From Rheinheimera sp. (GTDB lineage: Bacteria; Pseudomonadota; Gammaproteobacteria; Enterobacterales; Alteromonadaceae): a stretch of 64,000 bases of DNA. Under the pieces are notes generated by a model. That model searched no databases. It had not been told where the DNA came from and saw nothing but the letters and a program-made list of their open reading frames with translations. Positions 16,387 to 24,912 of the stretch are shown here, piece after piece. The DNA lies in assembly GCF_030690345.1 (NCBI RefSeq), contig NZ_JAUYGV010000006.1:310001-374000 (forward strand). Reading direction: 5' to 3'. Made by a program: the position numbers and the translations under genes. The stretch's first letter is position 1. Each line of letters starts with the position of its first letter.

Positions 16387-16893
16387 ATGTCTCTAGTTCC
16401 AACCGATATTGATACCAATCTGAATCAACATATCAGCCATCTTTGTCCTTTCAGTCTCGGCAAAAATAATGGCCAAAACCACTGCGCACACTTTGTTTCT
16501 CATGTGATGGGGTATGAATTTTCGGGGCCAACCTGTAAAAACTTTACCTGGGACGATAAGCAAAAAGCGGACGCGGGTGCCACTATCCGTGTAGACGATA
16601 TATTTAAGCGCTCACAGCAGACCGGCTTACTGGAAGATAAAAGTGCTGCTATGACTGAATGTCTGATTTTTGTTACGCTGGCGTCTAATGTAAGTAAGGT
16701 GGGTGGCTCTTTGGTGATGGGCAACCATCCGCGCAAGCATATTGGTATTTTATCGCGCGGTAAGGTGTGGAACTACAGTAATACCGGCAACAAGGTCGTA
16801 GCGGATACACTGGAAGCTTTTAAAGTTAAGTTTACTAACGCCTACAAAACTGCAGGCACTACGGTTGAATTTTATTACGGTAAATTTATATGA
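16387..16893 (+). CDS. NlpC/P60- or CHAP-like cysteine amidase, candidate effector
   Basis: A 168-residue protein with no signal peptide. The start at 16387 has AAAGGA at a better distance than the ATG at 16378. Probable catalytic residues are Cys33 (HCAHFVSHVMG, a Cys at the head of a helix) and His118 (RKHIGIL, followed by a strand), the circular order of NlpC/P60 and CHAP amidases. Its stop overlaps by 4 bp a gene for a small exported protein. A leaderless peptidoglycan-amidase-like enzyme paired with a periplasmic protein is the layout of Tae/Tai effector-immunity pairs of type VI secretion. That function is inference; no secretion genes are in the window. Confidence 0.6.
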   Translation: MSLVPTDIDTNLNQHISHLCPFSLGKNNGQNHCAHFVSHVMGYEFSGPTCKNFTWDDKQKADAGATIRVDDIFKRSQQTGLLEDKSAAMTECLIFVTLASNVSKVGGSLVMGNHPRKHIGILSRGKVWNYSNTGNKVVADTLEAFKVKFTNAYKTAGTTVEFYYGKFI

Positions 16894-17318
16894 AAAATGT
16901 CGTTTTGCTTGCGCTGTTGTTTACCACTTGCGCCTGTGCCGGATCTGCAGCAGTAACACCGCCATCGGCAGAGCAGGTGTTTCAGGTGTTTATGCAGAAC
17001 ATGGCATTATCACTGAGCAGCGAGCCGAATTGCCAGCAGACTTCTGCTGCTAACCCGGCGCATAGCCTGACATTAGGCCAGCATTTCGCCACCAACTTAT
17101 CGGTGAGTTATGGCAGCGATAATAACGTTAGTTTGAAGTCATCTTGTGCGGCTTCAAAGTTTGAGCAGGAAAATGGCCAGCTAGAGCCGGTATGGGATTG
17201 CAAGATAGAGCTGCAGGAGCAAGACACAAAGGGCGAATTTATTTCCAGCTCTATGACAGCATTTTACTTAACGGCAGACAGCAAAACCTTGTTACCGGGA
17301 TCTCTACGCTGCTTTTAG
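16890..17318 (+). CDS. Small exported protein, candidate immunity partner
   Basis: A 142-residue protein with a hydrophobic signal peptide (about residues 1-20) and a mature part with five or so cysteines, likely disulfide-bonded in the periplasm. I do not recognise a family. ATGA overlap with the amidase-like gene upstream means the two are co-translated. Size, export and coupling fit a periplasmic immunity protein against the upstream enzyme. The gene ends tail-to-tail with the next one, overlapping it by four bases. Confidence 0.6.
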   Translation: MKNVVLLALLFTTCACAGSAAVTPPSAEQVFQVFMQNMALSLSSEPNCQQTSAANPAHSLTLGQHFATNLSVSYGSDNNVSLKSSCAASKFEQENGQLEPVWDCKIELQEQDTKGEFISSSMTAFYLTADSKTLLPGSLRCF

Positions 17319-18115
17319 CCAATACCATATAGCCGAAAAGCAATATATTTGCTCATGGCAATATGCAGGGTAAATTTGCCGTGTGCCGATTTACCGGCAT
17401 GGCCCAGCAGAATAAAGTCGGCGCCGCTCAGGGCATCTAAGTCAGTCAGGTTAAAGCGTTTTACCAGGCTGCGACGCAGATCGGCGTCGATAAAAATGCT
17501 TGGTTCTTTGCGGTAATCACCGATATTCAGCCACAGCTCATCGTCATCAGGGTTGTCAAATTCGCGCTCGTTAACGTTATTGACCCGGCCCCAAAAAATA
17601 TACAACGCTTCTAAATGCTTATCGCTGATGTCATTTACATGCACCACATAATCGGCCAGTTTGCCGGCCATCAGCTCGCGGCCGGAGGCAGCCAACACCT
17701 GCAGTTTTTGTCCCTGAACGGCAAAATCCGCATTGCGGCATAGATGGCTTAATAACTGCCGCAGTGCGCTGTTTACCTCGTAGCCGTCACTGCCGCCCAG
17801 TTGCGGCGCACTAATGCCTTGCCACAAGCCGGTCGGGGTATAACGGGCCGCGGGTTCCCGCAGGCTGTCAGCTTTTTTGCCGGGGCTTGCGTTATCTTCT
17901 GCGTTCAGGCGCAAGGTGGCGGCCTCGCAGCCGTGCTGATGGTGGGCGCCAAAGCAGGCGGCACGATTTACGTTGTCGCTGTTCACCGCTTTGATAAACC
18001 AGGCCTTTTCACCGCACAGCGGGCACAGCAACAGGCCGCGGTAGTGCTCTGCCGTGCTGAGGTAGTCTGTGGTAGTAATTAAACGCTGATCGCTAAGAAA
18101 ACGGGCCTGCTGCAA
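17315..18115 (-). CDS. Hypothetical zinc-finger-like protein
   Basis: A 266-residue cytoplasmic protein, not recognised. The N-terminus holds a CPLCG pair (residues ~32-36) and a later C-x2-AHHQHGC cluster (~54-64), a possible zinc site. A low-complexity linker follows, then a ~150-residue domain with EALYIFWGRVNNVNEREFDN and KEPSIFIDADLR. Single gene, overlapping the exported protein gene by 4 bp at the 3' ends. Confidence 0.6.
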   Translation of the reverse strand: MQQARFLSDQRLITTTDYLSTAEHYRGLLLCPLCGEKAWFIKAVNSDNVNRAACFGAHHQHGCEAATLRLNAEDNASPGKKADSLREPAARYTPTGLWQGISAPQLGGSDGYEVNSALRQLLSHLCRNADFAVQGQKLQVLAASGRELMAGKLADYVVHVNDISDKHLEALYIFWGRVNNVNEREFDNPDDDELWLNIGDYRKEPSIFIDADLRRSLVKRFNLTDLDALSGADFILLGHAGKSAHGKFTLHIAMSKYIAFRLYGIG

Positions 18116-18200
18116 AATAGTGTCCTGGCGCTGGTACGTTATTTAAGCTAAACATAAATGCGCTGCCAGGCAACAGCTTTGCGGAGGTTAGCCGTGGGTG

Positions 18201-19052
18201 TTAATCATCCTGCTCCAGCGCGCGCGCTTTGCGCTCTTCGGCTTCGGCAAAGGCGGCTTTTATTTGCTCTAATACGGCATCGACATCGGTTTCGCTGGTG
18301 TCGGCAATAAACTCGCCGCTCAGCTCCACTTCCGGGTGTAATTCACCGGCTTCATACAGCGCCCAAATTTCTTCAGCGTAGTTAGTGCTAAGCAGTGCCG
18401 GTGCATACTGGCCGTAATAATCGCGCATATTGTTTACATCGCGGCAGAACATCCATTTAGCGTTGTTGTTGGCGGCGGCATCAACCGCTTGCGGTAAATC
18501 AATCACTACCGGGCCGTGATCATCCACCAGCACGTTAAATTCCGACAAATCGCCGTGCACCAAGCCTTCGCACAGCATAATGACAATGTAGTGCAACATA
18601 GTGGCGTGGTCATTGATAGCTAAGTCGGCATCCATCGCGACATCAGCCAACCTTGGTGCCACCATGCCTTCGTCGTCGCACACCAGCTCCATCAGCAGGA
18701 CACCGTCATAGCAGCCAAAGGGCTGCGGTACGCGCACGCCGGCTTTGGCCAGTTTAAACAGCGCGTCTACTTCGGCATTCTGCCAGCTTTCTTCCTGTTG
18801 CTTGCGGCCGAACTTCGAGCCTTTCTCCATCGCACGGGTGCGGCGGGTGCTGCGTACTTTACGGCCTTCCTGATATAACACCGCTTGTTTAAAGCTGCGT
18901 TTGTCGGCTTCTTTATATACTTTAGCGCAGCGGATATCCTCGCCACAGCGGACGATATACACAGAAGCTTCTTTGCCGCTCATCAGCGGGCGGATAACTT
19001 CATCCACCAGGCCTTCGTCGACCAGCGGCTGAATACGTTTCGGTATTTTCAT
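18201..19052 (-). CDS. RIO-family serine/threonine kinase (PA4780-like)
   Basis: A 283-residue protein kinase of the bacterial RIO1 group. Visible motifs are the nucleotide loop GKEASVY (residues ~27-33), the lysine in RCAKVYK, the catalytic loop HGDLSEFN and the metal-binding D in VVIDLPQAVD. An acidic, helical C-terminal tail (~240-283) is unusually charged. Bacterial relatives such as PA4780 autophosphorylate and are linked to stress adaptation. Its start codon directly follows a 10-bp hairpin whose loop contains the ribosome-binding site (19053-19081), suggesting translational control. Confidence 0.92.
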   Translation of the reverse strand: MKIPKRIQPLVDEGLVDEVIRPLMSGKEASVYIVRCGEDIRCAKVYKEADKRSFKQAVLYQEGRKVRSTRRTRAMEKGSKFGRKQQEESWQNAEVDALFKLAKAGVRVPQPFGCYDGVLLMELVCDDEGMVAPRLADVAMDADLAINDHATMLHYIVIMLCEGLVHGDLSEFNVLVDDHGPVVIDLPQAVDAAANNNAKWMFCRDVNNMRDYYGQYAPALLSTNYAEEIWALYEAGELHPEVELSGEFIADTSETDVDAVLEQIKAAFAEAEERKARALEQDD

Positions 19053-19081
19053 TGCGCCGTTATACCTTAGTTAACGGCGCA
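19053..19081 (-). promoter_or_regulatory. Hairpin holding the RBS of the RIO kinase gene
   Basis: On the minus strand a perfect 10-bp stem (TGCGCCGTTA / TAACGGCGCA) encloses a 9-base loop ACTAAGGTA, and the ATG of the kinase gene follows without a gap. The Shine-Dalgarno-like AAGG is therefore in the loop while the start codon abuts the stem. Folding should limit ribosome access, so a temperature, ligand or protein switch is conceivable. Confidence 0.6.
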
Positions 19082-19140
19082 TAGAAATAGCTGCAGGGGG
19101 GCCGGGCCGGAAAATAATTGCTGTAATACAACGGCGCTGA

Positions 19141-19536
19141 TCAGGCTAAGGTGTGGCGTAAAAAATACAATACAAGAATTGCCAGTGCAGACAATAATAT
19201 AACGCCGAATGTCAGTAACATGCCAACCATGCGGTATTTCAGCGGCTCTTTTAGCTGGCGCACGCCCCAGGCGTGGCTTAACCGGCCCAGCAGTAATGCT
19301 ATACCTAATATATGCAGGTACAGCGGCGCTAAACCGCTGTATTCGGCCAAAAACATCAGCAGCAATGCAAAGGGTACATACTCAGCAAAATTACCATGCA
19401 CACGAACAGCGCGCTGCAGAGCCATTTCGCCCTTGCTGCCAATGCCAATCTGAAACTGCCGGCGTTTAGCTATCACTTTAATACTTAACGCAATAAACAT
19501 CAGCCCGAGCAGGGCGGCATACAAAGCAGTGATCAT
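19141..19536 (-). CDS. MAPEG family membrane protein
   Basis: A 131-residue protein with four membrane helices and the MAPEG core: a basic stretch near the start (AKRRQFQIGIGSKGE), RVHGNFAEYVPFALLLM with its conserved E and N, then the LGRLSHAWG motif after helix three. Relatives are glutathione-linked membrane enzymes, but bacterial members of this short type have no proven substrate. AGGAAA precedes the ATG. Monocistronic. Confidence 0.9.
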   Translation of the reverse strand: MITALYAALLGLMFIALSIKVIAKRRQFQIGIGSKGEMALQRAVRVHGNFAEYVPFALLLMFLAEYSGLAPLYLHILGIALLLGRLSHAWGVRQLKEPLKYRMVGMLLTFGVILLSALAILVLYFLRHTLA

Positions 19537-19553
19537 AGTATTTCCTGTTAAAA

Positions 19554-19580
19554 AAAGCCCGTTCTACCGGAACGGGCTTT
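19554..19580 (-). terminator. Rho-independent terminator of esterase gene
   Basis: An 11-bp perfect stem (AAAGCCCGTTC / GAACGGGCTTT) with a five-base loop, followed on the minus strand by a run of seven T. It lies 34 bases after the stop of the PHB-depolymerase-like gene and ends its transcript before the MAPEG gene. Confidence 0.9.
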
Positions 19581-19613
19581 AGCATAGCGCTGTTTAAACC
19601 AATTTACAGCAAC

Positions 19614-21518
19614 TTACTGCGGGCAGGCGCCGGGTTGCCAGTAACCACTGCTGGTTGAGGACAACAGGCTGATGCCCCAGGTAGAACCGCTTAGCGCTGC
19701 ATTGCTGCCGCTGGCAAAGTAGTCCGGTGCATAAGGATTGCCGGTGCTGTAGGCACGCCCTGCCAGCTTATGGCTGTAGTTGTTAGTGCTGAATTGCACG
19801 CAGTCTGCTGCTGCCGGCGGTTCTTCTTCGCCGCCATCACCGCCAGCAGTGCTGCAGCTTTGGCCAGGGCCAAAACAGCTACCGTCATCGTCCTGCCAAC
19901 GGCATTGGCCGCCGCTTAGCGCTTGTTCGCGCAAAATAAAGCTGGCTGTGCTGTATTCCAGATAACAGTTAGCGTAATTGGTGTAATCGAGCCGGCCGGC
20001 GCTGATATGCTGGTCCAGGGTCGCATTTTGCCCCGCGTCGATAGTAAATGTCAGTTGCTCTGTACTGAATAAACCGCCCAGGTCCAGCGCTGTTATCAAG
20101 GCGCTGTTTGCACCGCCTTGCAGGTTACATTGCTGTGCACTGAACACATCACCGCTTAAAGTAGCGCTGACAGTCGCAGTGTCGAATTCAACCGTTACCG
20201 ACGCCAGATCACGGTTAACATCAAATACGCTGCCGCTTACCGTGGCGCATTGGCCGTCAATGTCTATAGCAAGATCGCTCAGCTGTGGCGCAGCTGCCGC
20301 CGGTGGCGGGCCAAGCAGCACCGACGTGCTGTACACCTCGCTGACCAGACCATTGCTGTCGCTGGCACTGACACTCACCTGATACCAGTCATCGGCCAGC
20401 GCCGGGCTGCTCAGGCTGAAATCACCTGAAGCGTCAGGTGTGCTGTTGGCGGTTTGCGTCTGGTTAAGGCTGTTAGTAAAACCGGCTTGGATACTGATGC
20501 TGTCGTCATCAGCATCGGTAGCGTTGCCGCTGATGCTGATCTGACTAGCCGCCTGGCTGATGCTGATATTACTCAGCTCTGGTGCACTGTTGCGGTTAAC
20601 TCTTTGGTTATTATCACGAAAGTACTGCCCTAAATAGCTGGCGTAGTTAATGCTGCTGCCATTGATATAAGAGCCGCTGGCGCCCTGACCGCCGGACCAG
20701 GCGTGGTCGACACTATTAAACCACAGCATCGAGACCCGGCCGTCCTGCCACAGCGTTTCGTCAGCGCTGCGGCCGGCGCCTTCGCTAATCAGGTTTTCGC
20801 CGTTAATCCGCGCTACGTTATACAAACCGGCCATGCCGGTGGCATTTTGCTCGTTGTAGCACAGGTTTACCGTAGTATCGCTGCGGCCATGGGCAACAGA
20901 GGCAATCTGGCTGCTGAAGTGGCTGGCGTAGCTGCCGGCGTACTGGGCACAGCGTGCGGCTACGTCGGCGCTTTCGCACGGGCCAATCGCACCACTTGAG
21001 CTGGTGCCTATGCTGGGTCCGGCACTAATGCCCATACCGGCAAAAATATCCGGCGCCAAACAGGCGGTCGTATTTGCAAAGGCAGCGCCGGAGGATAGCC
21101 CGGCGATATACACCTGGTTCGGGTCGATCTGATAACTGCTGTTGGCAGTTAAGGTCGTGGCCAGGTTAATCAGGTTTTTGTAGTCGCCTGCCGTGCGGGC
21201 TTTGGTGCCTTGCCAGTAAGACCAGCAGCCAAAGCCGGCTTTGTTCATCGCGTCCGGTACCGCGATAACCAGGCCATATTGCTCGGCAGCCTGCGCGAGG
21301 TTAGCCGTTAAATAGGCATCGACCGATTGAGTGCAGCCATGCAGCACCAGCAGTAAGCCGCGACCCTGGCCGACAGCGGATACCGAATCCGGAGTATATA
21401 AATGCACTTTGTTAAAGCCGCCAACGGCGACATTTTGCTGCCAGCTACCGGCCAACACCGGGGTGGCCGCTATACCCAGTGCCAGGATAGCGGCCAGGTT
21501 GTAGTGATGTTTTTTCAC
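19614..21518 (-). CDS. Secreted PHB depolymerase-family esterase with C-terminal modules
   Basis: A 634-residue exported protein. Signal peptide ends at VLA (residue 23). The N-terminal alpha/beta hydrolase (to ~310) has an oxyanion-side LVLHGCTQS, nucleophile box GLSSG, and late HAW histidine, the layout of LpqC/PHB depolymerase esterases. Two fibronectin-like beta modules follow (~315-405 and ~408-500). A glycine/glutamate linker (GGDGGEEEPP) and a cysteine-containing C-terminal domain resembling a chitin- or carbohydrate-binding module end it. It probably degrades an extracellular polyester or acyl-polysaccharide. A strong terminator follows. Confidence 0.88.
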   Translation of the reverse strand: MKKHHYNLAAILALGIAATPVLAGSWQQNVAVGGFNKVHLYTPDSVSAVGQGRGLLLVLHGCTQSVDAYLTANLAQAAEQYGLVIAVPDAMNKAGFGCWSYWQGTKARTAGDYKNLINLATTLTANSSYQIDPNQVYIAGLSSGAAFANTTACLAPDIFAGMGISAGPSIGTSSSGAIGPCESADVAARCAQYAGSYASHFSSQIASVAHGRSDTTVNLCYNEQNATGMAGLYNVARINGENLISEGAGRSADETLWQDGRVSMLWFNSVDHAWSGGQGASGSYINGSSINYASYLGQYFRDNNQRVNRNSAPELSNISISQAASQISISGNATDADDDSISIQAGFTNSLNQTQTANSTPDASGDFSLSSPALADDWYQVSVSASDSNGLVSEVYSTSVLLGPPPAAAAPQLSDLAIDIDGQCATVSGSVFDVNRDLASVTVEFDTATVSATLSGDVFSAQQCNLQGGANSALITALDLGGLFSTEQLTFTIDAGQNATLDQHISAGRLDYTNYANCYLEYSTASFILREQALSGGQCRWQDDDGSCFGPGQSCSTAGGDGGEEEPPAAADCVQFSTNNYSHKLAGRAYSTGNPYAPDYFASGSNAALSGSTWGISLLSSTSSGYWQPGACPQ

Positions 21519-21726
21519 GTCGTCTGTTCCTTATCATTATTGTTGTATTGAACACCGAAGCGACGCAGCCTCTCCCTGTCTGTGTTATGGCAACCGCAGC
21601 AGCAGGCCTCAGCGTGGTAAAAACTATAGGCGCCTGATAGCAAAAGTGGTTTAGTACTTTAGTGCAGCATGGTGCTGCAGCGGCCAATACGTTAAGGTAG
21701 GTTTTGACGGCGGCATGAGGTTGAAT

Positions 21727-22539
21727 ATGCAAAAAATATATCTGCTATGGCTGTGTTGGTATCTGGCAGGCGCGGGCACGGTGATGGCCGCACCTTTCAG
21801 CTGGCCAAATGGCGCTAAAGCAGCTGTCAGCCTGGCTTATGACGACAGCCTGGCTACGCAGCTGGATATTGCCCTCCCGGCGCTCAATGCTCATGGGCTT
21901 AAAGCCAGCTTTTACCTGCAATTATCCGGCCCGCTGATTAGCCAACGTTTAGCTGATTGGCGCGCGGCGGCAGCGCAGGGCCATGAGCTGGGTAACCATA
22001 CCTTGTTTCATCAATGCTCGGCCGCCAAACCCGGCCGCGACTGGGTAGCGGCAGAAAATGATCTGGATAACATCAGCGCGGTACAACTGGTGCAACAAAT
22101 CCGGCTGGCTAACAGTATGTTGTTTGCCATCGACGGCCAAACCGAACGCACCTTTACCGCCCCGTGCGGTGACGAGCTGGCTGGCGGGCAGGCCTATCTG
22201 CCACTTATTTACAGTGATTTTGTCGCGATAAAGGCCAAAACAGGGCCGATCATTACGGATATGACAAAGCTGAATGTGCATGCCGTAGAGGTAATAGCTC
22301 CGGTGGGCAGCAGCGGCGCTGAGCTTATTGCGCTGGTAAAGCAAGCCGCGCAGCACGGCACTATGGTGAATTTTACCTTTCACGGCATCGGTGGCGATCA
22401 CTTAAGTGTGTCGGCACAGGCGCACGCCGAACTGCTGGCCTATCTGGCTGCCAATCGCGATATTTACTGGACGGATACTTTTCTGAATATTATGCAGTAT
22501 GTAACAGCACAACAGGCTGGTGACTCTGCAGAGCGCTGA
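21727..22539 (+). CDS. Exported polysaccharide deacetylase (NodB domain)
   Basis: A 270-residue protein with a signal peptide (cleavage near VMA). The Met at 21727 is chosen because GAGG precedes it; 21715 is also possible. NodB homology motifs are YDDS (metal-binding and base aspartates, residues ~36-39) and H-x3-H in HTLFH (~92-96), then FTAPCGD. Late in the domain a HGIGGDH loop supplies a further histidine. It should remove acetyl groups from periplasmic or extracellular polysaccharide. It is divergent from the esterase gene across a ~200-bp spacer. Confidence 0.88.
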   Translation: MQKIYLLWLCWYLAGAGTVMAAPFSWPNGAKAAVSLAYDDSLATQLDIALPALNAHGLKASFYLQLSGPLISQRLADWRAAAAQGHELGNHTLFHQCSAAKPGRDWVAAENDLDNISAVQLVQQIRLANSMLFAIDGQTERTFTAPCGDELAGGQAYLPLIYSDFVAIKAKTGPIITDMTKLNVHAVEVIAPVGSSGAELIALVKQAAQHGTMVNFTFHGIGGDHLSVSAQAHAELLAYLAANRDIYWTDTFLNIMQYVTAQQAGDSAER

Positions 22540-22562
22540 TAAAGGCAAATAACAGATACGAC

Positions 22563-22588
22563 GTTGTGGTAGCGGCAGTAACCACAAC
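22563..22588 (+). terminator. Hairpin after deacetylase gene
   Basis: An 8-bp stem (GTTGTGGT / ACCACAAC) with a 10-base loop lies 24 bases after the deacetylase stop. No long T tract follows (CATTTATTG), so termination strength is uncertain. Confidence 0.35.
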
Positions 22589-22653
22589 ATTTATTGCCTC
22601 CAGTGCGCAGACCATGGCAGAAACCAGCAGCTGCAAACCGCCGGAATGGGGCA

Positions 22654-23274
22654 TCAGCCGGATTGTTGCAATGTTGCGGTAACGCTGCCCGCGCCTATTA
22701 ACATCGAGCCGCTAATTTTATTAAACACTTTCTGCACCTGTACGGACTTAATTTTGCTACGCAAGTAACCAGAAAATATTGAATAAAATGCCGCACTGAG
22801 AGCAGAAGCCATCAGGAATGACAGTGCCATAATGAGCATTTGTGGCAATACAGCTTTATCGGCGTCGATAAATAATGGAAAAAAGGCAATAAAGAAGATT
22901 ATGCCTTTTGGGTTTAACGCAGTTACGACTAACGCCTGTTTGAATATTTTTCCGTTCCTGCCCAAAACGGGGTCTACATTCTCCACATCAAGCTTGCTGC
23001 GCCAGGTTTTAAATCCAAGATAAATTAAGTATGCTGCAGCTACCCATTTGAAAATACTAAATAAAACGGCAGATGTTGCCAGTAAGGCGCCTAAACCCAG
23101 CAAGGATATGCTCATGGCAATAACGTCGCCGGACAACACTCCGGCAACTAATGGAATGACGGATGTTTTGCCGTGACTTAATGATTGCCCCATAACCAGA
23201 AATACCGTTGGTCCGGGAGAGAAACACAATATCATCGAGGCCAATACAAATGACAGCCATACGTCAGTACTCAT
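22654..23274 (-). CDS. LysE/RhtB family exporter
   Basis: A 206-residue amino-acid exporter with six predicted helices. The family start motif FSPGPTVFLVMGQSLSHGK lies at residues ~18-36, then AGVLSGD, a YLIYLGFKTWRS motif after helix three, and NPKGIIFFIAFFPLF. LysE/RhtB proteins export amino acids or homoserine lactone-like compounds; the substrate here is not predictable. Copy A of the dispersed repeat lies ~75 bp upstream of its start. Confidence 0.93.
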   Translation of the reverse strand: MSTDVWLSFVLASMILCFSPGPTVFLVMGQSLSHGKTSVIPLVAGVLSGDVIAMSISLLGLGALLATSAVLFSIFKWVAAAYLIYLGFKTWRSKLDVENVDPVLGRNGKIFKQALVVTALNPKGIIFFIAFFPLFIDADKAVLPQMLIMALSFLMASALSAAFYSIFSGYLRSKIKSVQVQKVFNKISGSMLIGAGSVTATLQQSG

Positions 23275-23348
23275 AAATACTCCTTGTTTGCCGGATAGTG
23301 CGATGGCGGCGCCGCAGCTATCGTTCGGGCAGTCGGCACTTCTGTAAG

Positions 23349-23390
23349 TTATTTGTTAGTAACTCTGCATGCATTTGGTGGGTAATTCAA
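23349..23390 (-). repeat. Dispersed intergenic repeat, copy A
   Basis: A 42-base copy of a sequence found four times between 23.3 and 28.8 kb. The shared core is AACTCTGCATGC, flanked by TTATTTGTTAG on one side and TTTGGTGGGTAATTCAA on the other. It lies upstream of the LysE gene in the same orientation as the other copies. Confidence 0.7.
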
Positions 23391-23481
23391 GCCAAGATTG
23401 ATTCTGATTTTATCCCAGGTCACTTCGCTGAATCAGATCACGCTTCGACGCGAGCAATGTAGGTAGCGAGGTTGGCAAAAG

Positions 23482-23937
23482 CTATAGAAACCACGAAGCC
23501 CGGCCACAGTAGAAGATGGTATTACATACTACTAATTGAGCAACAAGGAAACCGCCGCCGGTGCCGGCAATACCTGAGAATAACAAAGCTAATAGCCCAG
23601 TCATATGACGGTACCTGGCAACTGCTGCTGCAGCAAGTGCACCGGTCAGCGCACCAGGTAGAGATAAAAGATGACCGAGGCCAAGCATCCCTTCAGGCCT
23701 TGGCGAAAACCAGTTAATCGACAGATAGCTGATAAGAGATAGCGTAATGGCGATATTTACCCCCAGCAAAAACAGTGGTGCGGGGCGAAACAGGGCGCAC
23801 AGGCCGGTTAGAGTTAAGGGCACTGCCAAATAGTACCAAAGACCAATGTAGAGAACGTCGCCCTTGACCATGATAGATACAACCAACAAAAGCAGTATTA
23901 CGGCGATTGCGCTTAATTCAAAAATGCGAAAATTCAT
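23482..23937 (-). CDS. Hypothetical membrane protein
   Basis: A 151-residue protein with five likely membrane helices (about residues 6-24, 30-48, 54-76, 85-105, 112-138), not assigned to a family. The ATG at 23937 is the only reasonable start. It sits between repeat copies A and B, so repeat plus gene forms one unit of the accessory patch. The C-terminal tail CGRASWFL is short and polar. Confidence 0.6.
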   Translation of the reverse strand: MNFRIFELSAIAVILLLLVVSIMVKGDVLYIGLWYYLAVPLTLTGLCALFRPAPLFLLGVNIAITLSLISYLSINWFSPRPEGMLGLGHLLSLPGALTGALAAAAVARYRHMTGLLALLFSGIAGTGGGFLVAQLVVCNTIFYCGRASWFL

Positions 23938-24247
23938 TGTCTTATATCGTTGGTCAGCCTGTAGATAGCATGCATATTAAGCAATATTTCTAACCCGGCA
24001 CACTGTTTATTATTTGTTAGCAACTCTGCATGCTTTGGGCTGGTATTTCAATACAAGAGCAGCTTTGGCTTCCCGGCACTGATGCTGGCAAGGCTGATCG
24101 CAGTTAGCGCCAACGGCAGCGTTGATTTGCCTGTTAAATATGAATATAGCTTGCTTTTAGTTGTTGCTAAACGGTGCTTAATTAATGTATCTGTGTGCAT
24201 CGGCAGCCGCATACGGCACAAGAGCTTTAGTACTACGGGTAATTACT
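23938..24247. other. Gene-poor spacer with repeat and a gene relic
   Basis: This 310-bp spacer holds repeat copy B (24003-24051) and, at 24212-24247, a degenerate 36-base stretch resembling the end of the ORF fragment at 27414-27449 (CCGCAT...CAAGAG...TACTACG). No intact gene is visible. Confidence 0.5.
24003..24051 (-). repeat. Dispersed intergenic repeat, copy B
   Basis: A 49-base copy sharing CTGTTTATTATTTGTTAGCA and AACTCTGCATGCTTTGGG with the other copies. It lies 66 bp upstream of the membrane protein gene at 23482-23937. Similarity to copy C continues some 20 bases beyond it (AGAGCAGCTTTGGCTT versus AGATCAGCTTTTGGCTT). Confidence 0.75.
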
Positions 24248-24880
24248 ATGGAATTGCATTTTTCAATCAGCGCTGCTCAGCTGGACGTTTTGGCCAGCCG
24301 CAGTAACGCAAAGCGTATTGCGGCAAATACACGTATGCAGTTGGGGTTACAAGCCTTTGTTGAGCGCGGCTTAATGTTATGGTTGCCACTGCTGGCGCCG
24401 TTGATGCTGCTGTACTTTTTCCCCGAAAAACGCCTGCCTGAAACTTATATCGCCATACTGATCTGCGCCGCGGCTTACTATGCAATATGGACATTGTATA
24501 TAAAAAAGCAGTTGGCAAACCGCAGCAAGCCGGTTGCCCTGCAGCAAACTGCGCTGGACAGTGCCCTTGCAACTACAACCAGGCACAGGCTAAAGGCACT
24601 GGAAGGCAATTATGTTGCCGTACTTACCGCTGAAGCGCTCACACTAACCACGCCCTATGCAAAACAGAAAACTATGCCCTGGTCTGGCTTTTATCAGGTA
24701 CAGCAAGATGATGATTTTTACTATTTATCAAACCGTTATATGCGGATATTCAGCACTGTTTATCTGATAGCAAAGCACGCTAAGGATACTGATACTGTGG
24801 CCTATCAAGCGGGGCTGGCTTATATGTTGTCCCGGCTTAGTGGCTACTTAGACCAGCCGTCAACAGCTGATAATGCATGA
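24248..24880 (+). CDS. YcxB-like membrane protein
   Basis: A 210-residue protein with two membrane helices (about residues 39-60 and 68-88). A soluble C-terminal domain holds the YcxB-like pattern PWSGFYQVQQDDDFYYL followed by hydrophobic strands. Function unknown. The start at 24248 agrees with a second, decayed copy of the same gene at 27455-27698, whose ATG and first codons align with it. A hairpin with a T tract follows at 24888-24912. Confidence 0.7.
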   Translation: MELHFSISAAQLDVLASRSNAKRIAANTRMQLGLQAFVERGLMLWLPLLAPLMLLYFFPEKRLPETYIAILICAAAYYAIWTLYIKKQLANRSKPVALQQTALDSALATTTRHRLKALEGNYVAVLTAEALTLTTPYAKQKTMPWSGFYQVQQDDDFYYLSNRYMRIFSTVYLIAKHAKDTDTVAYQAGLAYMLSRLSGYLDQPSTADNA

Positions 24881-24887
24881 AGGCATA

Positions 24888-24912
24888 CCGGCTTTTGCCG
24901 GGCTATTTTTTT
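24888..24912 (+). terminator. Terminator of YcxB-like gene
   Basis: A 5-bp GC stem (CCGGC / GCCGG) with a TTTT loop, followed by GGCTA and seven T. It lies eight bases after the stop at 24880 and overlaps the end of the convergent GNAT gene. Confidence 0.6.
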
